The position numbers and the translations under genes were made by a program. A model generated the notes under the pieces. It saw only the letters and a program-made list of their open reading frames with translations, was not told the origin of the DNA and did not search any database. A stretch of 64,000 nucleotides of DNA, from the NCBI RefSeq assembly GCF_963677075.1, contig NZ_OY781873.1, positions 2,381,715-2,445,714 on the forward strand. The letters run 5' to 3'. This document shows positions 26,233-34,295 of the stretch, in pieces. Every line of letters begins with the position of its first letter. The first letter of the stretch is position 1. The stretch comes from an uncultured Sphaerochaeta sp. Lineage in GTDB: Bacteria > Spirochaetota > Spirochaetia > Sphaerochaetales > Sphaerochaetaceae.

Positions 26233-27366
26233 TCAAGCCCCTATGACCTCCTCGACGGTGAACAGACACTTGTTCCTCACCATCAAGGCTGGATTGAACG
26301 GTTCCCTGTTGTGGAGCATGGCAAAGATGATTCTCGCCAATTTCCTGGTCGTTGCAATGATTGACTTGCCGGAACCCTTGCCCGTCTTCATTGCCCGGTA
26401 ATCGGTCATCAGCCTCCATTCACCGGTTATCTTGGAGAGCCGTATCATGCCCATTGTGGCCTGCACGAGTGCTGTTCTCAGCTCCTGCGGGCCGTGCTTG
26501 GTTATCCTGCCCATGTGCACCGTCTCGTTGGAGTTGTGCACCGAGGGCACGATGCACACGTACGAGGCGAATCGCTTGAAATCCCCGCAGAACCTCTTGT
26601 CCAGGTCCTTGGTGTAGGCGGCGATCGCGCTGGCCGTCAGGAACCCGACACCCGGGATGGTCATCAGCAGCTGCACATCCTCGTCGTCCCTGGTCATCTC
26701 CCGAAGGCGCTTCTCCAGGACCTTGATTTGCTCCTGCACACCTTCTATAATGCCAAGTATCACCTCGAGTGATGCGGCGGCCTCTGTAAAACCTTGATCC
26801 GCGAGATCTTTAACCAGGGCCTGCCGCTTTTTATTGCTCTGCAGCTGGGCTGCCTTGGTCGTGATCCCGTAGCCGAGCAGCATCCCGTGGATCTGGTTCT
26901 TCATCTTCACCGTGCTGCTCACCAAAAGGCTCCTGCACTTGATCATCCTCCTGAGCTCCTCGCTGCTCTGGTCCGCCAGGTGGCTTTCCGGCAGCATGTC
27001 CTTGCCCAGGTAGTAGGCCAGCGTTGCAGCATCCCCTCTGTCGTTCTTCTTGGTGCTCTGGCTGATCACCTTGAACTTGTTGGTGTTCACCACAACCACG
27101 GAGAACCCCTCGCCTTCCATCCGGTTCTTGAAGTACCGTGCATTGCCGGTGGTCTCCACCGCCATGGCGACCGAGCATCCCCGCTCGTCCTCCCACTCAT
27201 GCATCCTCTGCACAAATGCCTGGTAGCCCTCCGTCGTGGTCCGGTACATCCCTTCCTCCAACAGCTCCCCGTCCTCTCCCATCACACAGATGGTGAGCTG
27301 GCTCTTGTGCAGGTCGACCCCTACGCTCAACTGTTCAATCTTCTCTTCTCGCTGCTTGTTGCCCAT
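26233..27366 (-). CDS. IS110 family transposase (DEDD plus Transposase_20)
   Basis: A 377-residue recombinase. The N-terminal RuvC-like DEDD domain shows LSVGVDLHKSQLTICVMG (first Asp), AMAVETTGNARYF (Glu) and NDRGDAATLAYYL (two Asp). A coiled linker region follows, then the Transposase_20 part with a helix-hairpin-helix MTIPGVGFLTASAIAAY and FKRFASYVCIVPSVHNSNE, where the catalytic Ser is expected. The frame opens at a TTG at 27396, but AAGGAGG 8 bases before the ATG at 27366 makes that the likely start. All domains look intact, so the element could be active. It uses a guide-like bridge RNA in the characterised relatives (IS621). Confidence 0.92.
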   Translation of the reverse strand: MGNKQREEKIEQLSVGVDLHKSQLTICVMGEDGELLEEGMYRTTTEGYQAFVQRMHEWEDERGCSVAMAVETTGNARYFKNRMEGEGFSVVVVNTNKFKVISQSTKKNDRGDAATLAYYLGKDMLPESHLADQSSEELRRMIKCRSLLVSSTVKMKNQIHGMLLGYGITTKAAQLQSNKKRQALVKDLADQGFTEAAASLEVILGIIEGVQEQIKVLEKRLREMTRDDEDVQLLMTIPGVGFLTASAIAAYTKDLDKRFCGDFKRFASYVCIVPSVHNSNETVHMGRITKHGPQELRTALVQATMGMIRLSKITGEWRLMTDYRAMKTGKGSGKSIIATTRKLARIIFAMLHNREPFNPALMVRNKCLFTVEEVIGA

Positions 27367-27396
27367 CTCAAGGCCTCCTTGTGCTTTGGTCGGCAA

Positions 27397-27605
27397 GACA
27401 GCTTCCGTTCGGTGATTCCGTCCAATCTCCTATCCGGCCTATCCGCCATCGCTGACGGTGACCATTGAATGATTCGGTACAAACTCTTCATTCTCCTAAT
27501 CGGCCTCTTACGACCATCAAACATGTCGAACTTGCACCTACTCTGTCTTCCAACCTTGTATCTATAATGATACACCCTTCAGACAGAGCCTCAGTAACCA
27601 CCTAC
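27397..27605 (-). ncRNA. Candidate bridge RNA region of the IS110 element
   Basis: The non-coding end upstream of the transposase, where IS110-group elements encode their bridge RNA. On the minus strand it begins with a long stem-loop: CTCTGTCT and AGACAGAG (plus-strand 27581-27588 and 27541-27548), with TGTATC/GATACA (27557-27574) as an inner hairpin. A second small stem is CGAC/GTCG at 27511-27514 and 27525-27528 with a ten-base loop. This layout (5' stem-loop followed by looped structures) is like published bridge RNAs, but target- and donor-binding loops were not assigned. The extent of the RNA is inferred. Confidence 0.5.
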
Positions 27606-27639
27606 TGACTTTTTATCATTCCTCCTTATGCAAGGATCA

Positions 27640-28299
27640 TCACCCTTTCAGGGCAGCGCAGAGGAATCGTACCGTCTGATTCAGGACAAAAGCATCCCGG
27701 TCATTGATATCGTCCCCCAAAAAAATATTGAAGCGTTGTTGGTAGTACTCACTGGAATAGGAGAACTGGAGCGAGATGAAGAGGTTGTCCATAAGAAAGG
27801 CTGCCATCGTAGGGTCAATATCCCTTCTAATCTCACCCGTTCTCTGGCCTTCCTTTACCAGCTCAGTATACATCTCGGCGGAGATGGATTCGATCTCATA
27901 GGAGAGTTGCCTTACAAGTTCACTGTTTCCCACTGAGGTCAGTTCACTGTAAAGACGTATCAGTTCCTGTTGTTCTCTACTGGTTTTCTGGATTGCCTTG
28001 ACCAATTCCCTACACTTCTCTTCAAAGGATAAATCGGAAGGTACAATTGCCTGCAAGATGGTCTTCAGCACCTCAGTTCCTTGATGTATAGTCACAAGAA
28101 AAAGGTCTTGCTTAGACCCAAAATACTTGTATAAGGAGCCAACACTAATTCCTGCTTTCTCAGCAATGGTATTGATGTTCGCATGGTCAAATCCCTGACA
28201 AGCAAACTCACTGATTGCTGTCCGTAGAATCATGAGTTTCTTCTCTTCAGAGAGATTGTCAAACGTTGGTTTGGTGAGTTTACGTTCTGTTTCTCCCAT
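27640..28299 (-). CDS. TetR family transcriptional regulator
   Basis: A 219-residue regulator. The N-terminal HTH is clear: ILRTAISEFACQGFDHANIN, then TIAEKAGISVGSLYKYFGSK at about residues 40-60. The remaining 150 residues are the all-helical ligand domain. The frame opens at 28362, but translation from there would begin inside the operator; the ATG at 28299 with AAGGAT before it gives a normal TetR length. A perfect 26-bp palindrome lies between its -10 hexamer and the start codon, so it most likely represses itself. The gene was about 34 bp upstream of the FGGY kinase before the IS110 insertion, so it is the candidate regulator of that cluster. Confidence 0.9.
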   Translation of the reverse strand: MGETERKLTKPTFDNLSEEKKLMILRTAISEFACQGFDHANINTIAEKAGISVGSLYKYFGSKQDLFLVTIHQGTEVLKTILQAIVPSDLSFEEKCRELVKAIQKTSREQQELIRLYSELTSVGNSELVRQLSYEIESISAEMYTELVKEGQRTGEIRRDIDPTMAAFLMDNLFISLQFSYSSEYYQQRFNIFLGDDINDRDAFVLNQTVRFLCAALKG

Positions 28300-28321
28300 A
28301 GTATATCCTTGCATTCTCTCA

Positions 28322-28347
28322 ATAGTGAGTGAGTACTCACTCACTAT
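28322..28347. promoter_or_regulatory. TetR operator, perfect 26-bp palindrome
   Basis: The sequence at 28322-28347 is a perfect inverted repeat, centred between 28334 and 28335, built from TGAGTGAGTACTCACTCA with flanking ATAG/CTAT. It begins 3 bp after the -10 hexamer of the tetR promoter and covers the expected transcription start, the classic position for autorepression. Confidence 0.8.
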
Positions 28348-28350
28348 CCA

Positions 28351-28378
28351 AGTATACCACAAGCCCTTCTCAGGTCAA
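28351..28378 (-). promoter_or_regulatory. Promoter of tetR
   Basis: Read on the minus strand, TTGACC (28378-28373) is followed after 16 bp by TATACT (28356-28351). Both hexamers match the consensus at five of six positions. The palindromic operator follows directly. Confidence 0.65.
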
Positions 28379-28546
28379 GAAATCTTTTTATTGCTAGATA
28401 GTCAGTTACATCCTATCTGATTGTAGCTGTATTCGTATGTATTATCAGTACACCATGAAAACCAAGGTCATCCTCCCCTTTACGATTACCTTCTGGGGGA
28501 CTACACTAATACAAAACAAATCGTAGTAACGATAAGGAGTCGGTAT

Positions 28547-28978
28547 ATGGCTAAGAATCCAAAGGACACACTCGGAGTACTCGCAACAACAAAGATACAG
28601 CAATTGCTTATTGCCCTCTTGTTCATAGCAATGGGATTAATGGGATTTTCTACTGCTTCAGGGGCTGGAAGTCAGCTCTCCCGTGAGCTCTCCAACATGT
28701 TTGGAGGAGACCGGGAACTCCTACTTTACATTCTCTCCGCACTTGAATTGCTCTGCGGTATCTTCCTTGTCGCCCAGTTCTTCATGAAAGGGATCCCAGA
28801 GAAGTTCGGCAAACTCGCACTGACCATTATCCTGGTATTCTGGCTTGCCCTGATTGTCATCCTGGACATCCTGACCATTGACTTTGGTGGTTTCAGAGGT
28901 TCTGACTGGTTTTCCTGGATAGAGCAAGTCGTACTGCATCTCATCGTATTGGCAAGCATAGTGCAATTGCAGAAGTGA
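28547..28978 (+). CDS. Small integral membrane protein, unknown
   Basis: A 143-residue protein with four hydrophobic segments: QQLLIALLFIAMGLMGF, LLLYILSALELLCGIFLVAQ, LALTIILVFWLALIVILDIL and VVLHLIVLASIVQ. The loop between segments one and two contains SQLSRELSNMFGGDRE. I do not recognise a family with certainty; it resembles small uncharacterised membrane proteins found in spirochaetes. AAGGAGT is well placed before the ATG. It is a stand-alone gene divergent from tetR, with its own terminator, so it is probably expressed alone. Confidence 0.7.
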   Translation: MAKNPKDTLGVLATTKIQQLLIALLFIAMGLMGFSTASGAGSQLSRELSNMFGGDRELLLYILSALELLCGIFLVAQFFMKGIPEKFGKLALTIILVFWLALIVILDILTIDFGGFRGSDWFSWIEQVVLHLIVLASIVQLQK

Positions 28979-29023
28979 GAATGCTTACCAAGTAGCTTAT
29001 CAATACCTGTATTGATACAACCT

Positions 29024-29070
29024 AGCGCGAAATACCAGTACTGATCTGGGTGTTCGCGCTCTTTTTTTTT
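29024..29070 (+). terminator. Intrinsic terminator after the 28547 gene
   Basis: AGCGCGAA at 29024-29031 pairs with TTCGCGCT at 29053-29060 and is followed by a run of T residues to 29070. The loop is 21 bases. Confidence 0.8.
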
Positions 29071-29178
29071 GTTTCATAGGGACTTGTTTCTCTGGTTTAC
29101 GATTCGTAATTTATTTTGTATATTATAGTTAAAAATATTGACGGATGCGACGTACTACGAATGTAAAAGGAGAAAAGC

Positions 29179-30327
29179 ATGGCATATGAAATTGCACAGC
29201 GTTTTCCAGATGAAGTATTGTACCAAGATGAAGGTCCCTTTGTCTCGCTCTATCAACCAACGCATAGACGCTTTCCGGAAAACAAACAGGATCCTATTGT
29301 ATTCAAGAATCTACTTCGAACAGTAGCAACATCACTGAATCAGAATTATAAGAAAGATATTGTCACCCAAATCATGGAGCCGTTCCATGAACTTGAAGAG
29401 GATGCCCCATTCTGGAACAACACATCAGAGGGCATTGCTGTCCTTGCAAGCAAGAACAGGTGTGTAGTGTATAATCTGCAGATACCTGTTAAGGAATTTG
29501 CCACGGTAGCAGACAGTTTTCACATAAAGCCTTTGATCAAAGCGTTCCAGTCAACGGAAAGCTATCAATTATTAGGGTTGAGCAGCACTCATTTCACGCT
29601 CTATCAAGGTGACCGTAATGGATTCTCACAAGTCACCCTGCCCTCTGGTACACCGCGTACATTGGAAGAGGTGCTAGGGGACCAACTGACAGATTCCTAT
29701 CTGTCTCATGGCTCGTATGGTGGGACTGGAAGCCATACCATGTATCATGGACACGGAGATGCAAAGCAGGAGAGAGACAATGATACCGAAAAGTATTTCA
29801 GGTATGTCGACCGGTTCATACTCGACCACTACTCAAAACCATCCAAGTTACCACTCATTGTTGTCTCCCTTCCAGAATTTCTTTCCCTTTTCAAGAACCT
29901 CAGCAATAATCCGTATGTATTGGATGAGGGTATTGAAAACGCCTATGATTCATTGGACAAGGATACGCTAAAGGCCAAGGCCTTGGAGATTATCAAACCG
30001 ATCAATGAGAAGAAGATACAGAAGGTAGCTGAATCCTATAAAATTGCAGAAGCCGAAGCTTTGGGCTCATCTGATGTCAAAGTGATAGCAAAAGCAGCCT
30101 TCAATGGTCGAATTGCGACCTTACTTATTGAGGAAAGCAACATAGTACCAGGAAAGATCAACCGAGCGACTGGAGAGGTGGAATACGGAGACATAAAAGA
30201 CCCAGCATTTGATGACCTCCTGGATGATATTGCTGAATTAACCTTGATGCGAAAAGGAGATGTGCTTGTCATTCGGAAGGATATAATGCCAAGCACTACT
30301 GGTGTTGCAGCGATATTCAGATACTGA
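29179..30327 (+). CDS. baeRF-like protein (bacterial release-factor-related domain)
   Basis: A 382-residue cytoplasmic protein resembling the bacterial archaeo-eukaryotic release factor (baeRF) families. It has an N-terminal region with SLYQPTHRRFPENKQDP, a middle His/Gly-rich insert (HGSYGGTGSHTMYHGHGD) leading into KYFRYVDRFILDHY, and a C-terminal domain ending DDIAELTLMRKGDVLVIRK, AAIFRY. In this group the C-terminal half is like ribosomal L7Ae/eRF1 domain 3. Functions are unproven; links to ribosome rescue or stalled-ribosome processing have been proposed. A good AAAGGAG precedes the ATG. It is a single gene. Confidence 0.72.
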   Translation: MAYEIAQRFPDEVLYQDEGPFVSLYQPTHRRFPENKQDPIVFKNLLRTVATSLNQNYKKDIVTQIMEPFHELEEDAPFWNNTSEGIAVLASKNRCVVYNLQIPVKEFATVADSFHIKPLIKAFQSTESYQLLGLSSTHFTLYQGDRNGFSQVTLPSGTPRTLEEVLGDQLTDSYLSHGSYGGTGSHTMYHGHGDAKQERDNDTEKYFRYVDRFILDHYSKPSKLPLIVVSLPEFLSLFKNLSNNPYVLDEGIENAYDSLDKDTLKAKALEIIKPINEKKIQKVAESYKIAEAEALGSSDVKVIAKAAFNGRIATLLIEESNIVPGKINRATGEVEYGDIKDPAFDDLLDDIAELTLMRKGDVLVIRKDIMPSTTGVAAIFRY

Positions 30328-30385
30328 TTTTTCCTATCTGACAGATAGAGGCTCTTCATGGGAGACCAAGTGGATACCAATTGAG

Positions 30386-31729
30386 CTAGGAGAGATTTGC
30401 ATATTCCTCCATTTTACCCTCAATGTCTTCCATTGATAGAGCCTCATACTGTATTGCATAGTTACTATAGGGTTTCAATAATCCCTCTACTTTTTTCTGT
30501 AGCTTTTGTATGCTGATCTTCTCTTTGTTGAGTTTAATTTCTGCAATGCTCATCGTTAGATGGAAATCATCAATCGCTACGAGGTCTATTTCATTTTTAT
30601 TACCCCGTTCCCAATAGATGCCAATGACAGAATAGTCTGAAGATCGAGAATAGATATCAAGGAATAGACGCTCAAGTGTATGTCTTGAATAGGTAGGCAG
30701 ATCTCGATGTATCAGTTTCATTACATAGGTGAATCGCTCATTCTCGATTTGAGAAAAATTCTTGTATATAAATCTAAACCAGAATCTCATGAAATGGTCT
30801 TTGATCTGGTACTTCTGATTTCTTGAATCTTTCTTGGCGCCAATGGGACGTACTTTTCTAACTATATCATATTCATCCTCAAGACGTTGGAGGTGTCCAC
30901 CAATACTTTTGGTAATTACCGACTCGATTTCTTGCCTTGATGTTTTTCCAGAAGCAATCAACTCAAGTATTGAAAAATAGATTCCATACTCTTTCCCGAA
31001 TTCCTGGATAAGGAGATTTTTTCCTTCCTCTAAGAAAAAGGAATCTTTACTCAGTATGTACTCAAGTACCATTTCCTGTGTAAAGCATTTATTTTCAAGA
31101 AGTATCTCTATATATCGTGGAACTCCCCCAGTAATGAGGTAGTATATAAACAAGTTATTAACAGTATATGCATCGTACACTTCAAGAACTTCTTTTACAG
31201 TGAATATTGAAAAATGTTTTAGATAGAGGATTCTATCTGCTCTTCCAAAGAGAGGTTCTTTCTCGTTCTGAAAGATGTTAACCTTCATGGAATATATTGA
31301 TCCAATAAAAAGAATGTGCACATGTGTCCTGAATTTATAAGAATCCCAGATATTCTGGATCTCCGAAAAAACACTTGGGTTTATGTGTGCATACTCCTGG
31401 AACTCATCAACAATAAGAACAAATGGTTTAGTGATTCCATATTTCATGAATAATTCAAAAATCTCAGAGAATCGTTCAACACTTCCGATATAAGGCTCCC
31501 CAGTCAATTGTTCATATAATGGAAGATACTCCTCACACAACATTTTCTCCGTTTTCCTACTTGTAAACAGATACACAGAATCCTTGTCTTTTGCGTATTC
31601 TTTTGCAAGAAGCGTCTTCCCTATTCGCCTTCGTCCGGTAATTACCGTAATCTTTCCATATGAGGATTTGCACTGCATGTATATAGTGTTGAGGATATCG
31701 AGCTCATAGTCCCTTCCGAAAAACTTCAT
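30386..31729 (-). CDS. AAA-type ATPase with C-terminal DUF234 domain
   Basis: A 447-residue protein. The N-terminal P-loop ATPase has Walker A TGRRRIGKTLLA near residue 32 and Walker B VLIVDEFQEY near 115; sensor-like FIGS follows near 150. A wing-helix region lies around residues 255-305. The C-terminal part, with FWFRFIYKN, then ERLFLDIYS and the nuclease-like GNKNEIDLVAIDD near 385 followed by IAEIKLNKEK, matches DUF234, a restriction-endonuclease-like fold. The EID and EIK residues look intact. Such proteins are found across bacteria and archaea with no settled function. GGAGG is well spaced for the ATG at 31729, rather than the upstream frame start. Confidence 0.85.
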   Translation of the reverse strand: MKFFGRDYELDILNTIYMQCKSSYGKITVITGRRRIGKTLLAKEYAKDKDSVYLFTSRKTEKMLCEEYLPLYEQLTGEPYIGSVERFSEIFELFMKYGITKPFVLIVDEFQEYAHINPSVFSEIQNIWDSYKFRTHVHILFIGSIYSMKVNIFQNEKEPLFGRADRILYLKHFSIFTVKEVLEVYDAYTVNNLFIYYLITGGVPRYIEILLENKCFTQEMVLEYILSKDSFFLEEGKNLLIQEFGKEYGIYFSILELIASGKTSRQEIESVITKSIGGHLQRLEDEYDIVRKVRPIGAKKDSRNQKYQIKDHFMRFWFRFIYKNFSQIENERFTYVMKLIHRDLPTYSRHTLERLFLDIYSRSSDYSVIGIYWERGNKNEIDLVAIDDFHLTMSIAEIKLNKEKISIQKLQKKVEGLLKPYSNYAIQYEALSMEDIEGKMEEYANLS

Positions 31730-31833
31730 TATTGCAACCTCCATTACAGTAACTTTGGTTGCATTATATGATACCTAGATCAATTAAGCAATGATTGTAC
31801 AAACCTATTAAATGAATGCTCCACAGGTTCCAA

Positions 31834-32553
31834 TCATCCAGCTACTACCACACCCTTTAATGATTTACGGCTGATAATAATACTGTAGAGAACAGAAATA
31901 ACAAGGATGGGGGCGAGCAGCATTGCTTGCAATTCTGCATCCTGGCTGGTCACCGTTCCACTGAAATTGAACAGGGCATGGAAAATTGCACCAGGAATAA
32001 TGCTTCGCGTTTTTGCCACGAGAAGAGCAAGCAGTATTCCTACAGCTATTGCTACTGCTATCTGGGAGAGTAGTTCAGGACTGCTGTAGCCCCTAAGCAA
32101 GTTTACTATATGGCCAAAACCAAAGGTAACACCACTTATGATGATTGCCCTTTTAGTAGTGGAATTCTTCTCGATTGCCAGAAACAGCAATCCACGAAAG
32201 AGCACTTCCTCTATAAACCCTACCGCCATCATCAATAAAGCTGCAATCAGGATATCCGAAAGACCCAAGGTAGCTTCCAGTCCTACAAACCACTGGATGA
32301 GTGCAAGTATCAGGAGTGGTATAAAATACCATACACTTGCGTAGATATTTCGCTCTGGCAATCGTAGTAAGAGGTCCTGCAGATGATGGGTTTTCAGTAG
32401 CACTCCCGAAAAACCGACCAGTATCAATGCAGTGATGAGACTTCCCATGCCTGTTTGTCTCCCAATTTCATCCCCGATATTCACCAATACGATATAGACC
32501 AATATCCAGAGAAGTGCGCGCCGTACTACCGTTTTGTCTTTACCTTCGTTCAT
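31834..32553 (-). CDS. CPBP family intramembrane metalloprotease
   Basis: A 239-residue membrane protein with about six membrane segments and the CPBP (Abi) motifs: EEVLFRGLLF near residue 130 (the EExxxR motif), FGFGHIVNLL near 160 and IPGAIFHALFNF near 210. These supply the catalytic Glu and His. The gene starts at an ATG two bases after the stop codon of the tetR gene (TGAAATG), with AAGGA at the right spacing; the ORF also opens at 32580 but inside tetR. CPBP proteins process prenylated or peptide substrates, and in bacteria often act in bacteriocin immunity or signalling. The upstream regulator probably controls this gene. Confidence 0.85.
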   Translation of the reverse strand: MNEGKDKTVVRRALLWILVYIVLVNIGDEIGRQTGMGSLITALILVGFSGVLLKTHHLQDLLLRLPERNIYASVWYFIPLLILALIQWFVGLEATLGLSDILIAALLMMAVGFIEEVLFRGLLFLAIEKNSTTKRAIIISGVTFGFGHIVNLLRGYSSPELLSQIAVAIAVGILLALLVAKTRSIIPGAIFHALFNFSGTVTSQDAELQAMLLAPILVISVLYSIIISRKSLKGVVVAG

Positions 32554-32554
32554 T

Positions 32555-33127
32555 TCATGTTCCTTCTTTACTGTATTCATTTTTCAAACCTGTAAACGTA
32601 TGCTTTAAAAGCTGGGAAATCTGTGCATCTTCAAGACTGCACTCATTTGTTGCCAGCATTGAGGCAATGCCATGCACCATGAGCCAAATACCCAGGAATA
32701 TCTGTTCTGATTGCTTCTCTGTAAGTTGCGTCATTTGCGAGATAATGCTTATGATCGGTTTATTTGCATCATCCGAGGCCAGGTCAATGACTTGTTTTCC
32801 TCGAAATCCATCCGACATGAACAATAACCTGAACAGGTGCTTCTCTCTCCTAGCGAAATCAATATATGAGAGCCCCATTCCAAGAAAAGGTATTGCGTTT
32901 TTTTCCAAGCCTTGGAGCAACTGCTCCTCGAAAAGGGAATCAACCTTTTGATACACAGCCTCTCTGAGATGCTCCATCGAGGGGAAGTTATGAAATATCG
33001 GCTGTACGGAACATCCAAGTGCCTTGGCGAGTGAGCGAGCATGCAACGCCCCTTCACCCTCGTCCCGAATAATCTGGATTGCAGCATCCACAATAGCTTG
33101 TTCTGATATTCTTACCTTTGGTGGCAT
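32555..33127 (-). CDS. TetR family transcriptional regulator
   Basis: A 190-residue TetR protein. HTH: ISEQAIVDAAIQIIRDEGEG, then ARSLAKALGCSVQPIFHNFP, so the recognition helix is complete. The C-terminal domain contains FLGIWLMVHGIASMLATNEC, a segment common in TetR_C-type regulators. It is directly followed by the CPBP protease gene. Upstream of its start there are two TATAACGT repeats, 14 bp apart, with a GTTATATAAC palindrome, probably its own operator. Confidence 0.88.
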   Translation of the reverse strand: MPPKVRISEQAIVDAAIQIIRDEGEGALHARSLAKALGCSVQPIFHNFPSMEHLREAVYQKVDSLFEEQLLQGLEKNAIPFLGMGLSYIDFARREKHLFRLLFMSDGFRGKQVIDLASDDANKPIISIISQMTQLTEKQSEQIFLGIWLMVHGIASMLATNECSLEDAQISQLLKHTFTGLKNEYSKEGT

Positions 33128-33140
33128 ATGCTCTCCTTTT

Positions 33141-33162
33141 TATAACGTTTGTTATATAACGT
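33141..33162. promoter_or_regulatory. Candidate operator upstream of the tetR/CPBP pair
   Basis: TATAACGT occurs at 33141-33148 and again at 33155-33162. The palindrome GTTATATAAC at 33151-33160 lies between and over the second copy. It is 14 bp upstream of the regulator's start codon, a place suited to autorepression. Confidence 0.5.
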
Positions 33163-33419
33163 ATGATATGTTTTAAACAAGTACTTTCCTTTTATTATTT
33201 TGAAAATATTCAAATTCGGTTACCTACACCATATTCTTAGGTACTTTTCTATCTGTTGGGTAGCTCACAGCATGCTCAAGGCGTAATCGTACATGACAAT
33301 ATCCCTAGTCAAACGATATCAATAATTAATTCATTTTACTGGTGCTGTCAGATTCCATTCCAGACAAGCATGCTCTACAGTTATGTCTTAGATAGTATAC
33401 ATCAAAAAAGGTATAACCA

Positions 33420-34097
33420 ATGAATACAGCTCCTTTACAACAACATAGCTTTTATAGGGTTTCCTTCTGGGCCTGTCTTGCCATGTTGGTCCTCATCCCG
33501 ATACAAATTCTGATATTTGTGCTTTCACCCCACCCTACTACCGTACTGGGATGGTTGGAACTATTCAAAATGAGTTGGGTCTTGGGCGTTATTCATTTCG
33601 ACGGCTTATACATCATCAATAACATTATCCTAGCCATCATATACGTAGCTCTTTTCTTACTATTGGTGGAAGAACATCCAACCCTTATGATACTTGCCAC
33701 CCTTTTAGGGTTACTGGGAATCGCCTCATATTTTGCATCCAACAAGGCAGTGGAAATGTTCTTTCTCAGTAAAGAATACTGGGGAGGGAGGACCAACCTC
33801 CCTGACGAGGTTTTCTTTGCCTCGGTTCAGGGGTTGCTGCTTGCTTGGAAAGGGACTGCATTCGATATCTATTATATTTTGAATGGAATTACCCTTTTCC
33901 TTATTTCATCGGCCATGCTAAAAAGTCACTTATTCAAATCCAGTATTGCAATCGTTGGTTTCATCTCCGCTTTTCTTATGATCATCCCATCAAACTTCGG
34001 AGCTGTGGGAATGGTATTCAGCCTGCTTTCGCTTATACCGTGGTATCTATTTACGATCATGATAGCGAGAGTGTTCCATTTTCATGCAAAAACGTGA
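33420..34097 (+). CDS. Membrane protein of the DUF4386 type
   Basis: A 225-residue protein with six or seven hydrophobic segments: FWACLAMLVLIPIQILIFVL, ILAIIYVALFLLLVEEHP, LMILATLLGLLGIASYFASN, FDIYYILNGITLFLISSAML, SSIAIVGFISAFLMIIPSN and MVFSLLSLIPWYLFTIMIAR. A loop with AVEMFFLSKEYWGG lies between segments three and four. The order and the ASNKAVEM element look like DUF4386. Function is unknown. No strong ribosome binding site is seen before the ATG. It is divergent from the TetR gene across 292 bp. Confidence 0.65.
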   Translation: MNTAPLQQHSFYRVSFWACLAMLVLIPIQILIFVLSPHPTTVLGWLELFKMSWVLGVIHFDGLYIINNIILAIIYVALFLLLVEEHPTLMILATLLGLLGIASYFASNKAVEMFFLSKEYWGGRTNLPDEVFFASVQGLLLAWKGTAFDIYYILNGITLFLISSAMLKSHLFKSSIAIVGFISAFLMIIPSNFGAVGMVFSLLSLIPWYLFTIMIARVFHFHAKT

Positions 34098-34295
34098 TAT
34101 GTGCATACTTTCATGATAGAAACTATGCATACACTACCCCTCTTTGGGGGCAAAGGCATGGAGCTTTAATTCTTTCACTGTATGCAATATACTTTTAGGT
34201 AATTTGATTGGTTTTCAATATTGACTCTATATTACTTGCTTGGCTGGTACTGAATCTCATGCATAGAACATCAGCTATCAAGGAGCAGTGATGAG

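Larger units (their letters stand above)
26166..27616 (-). mobile_element. IS110-type insertion sequence, complete
   Basis: A 1451-bp element. Its ends carry an 11-bp inverted repeat: ATAAAAAGTCA at 26166-26176 and TGACTTTTTAT at 27606-27616. It contains one IS110-family transposase gene on the minus strand, a 240-bp non-coding stretch upstream of it and only about 56 bp downstream. Base composition is visibly richer in G+C than in the flanking genes, as is codon choice, which suggests recent arrival. It sits between a tetR stop codon (27640) and the kinase start (26155), both on the same strand. Exact ends need comparison with other copies; IS110 elements often lack target duplications. Confidence 0.75.

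Noticed and set aside
26794..27468. 224-codon plus-strand frame across the IS110 transposase
   Set aside because: Shadow of the minus-strand transposase; no start signal and His/Leu-rich composition typical of an antisense frame.
28455..28526. 23-codon frame (MKTKVILPFTITFWGTTLIQ) upstream of the 28547 gene
   Set aside because: No ribosome binding site and no support; could be a remnant of a membrane protein start but too short to claim.
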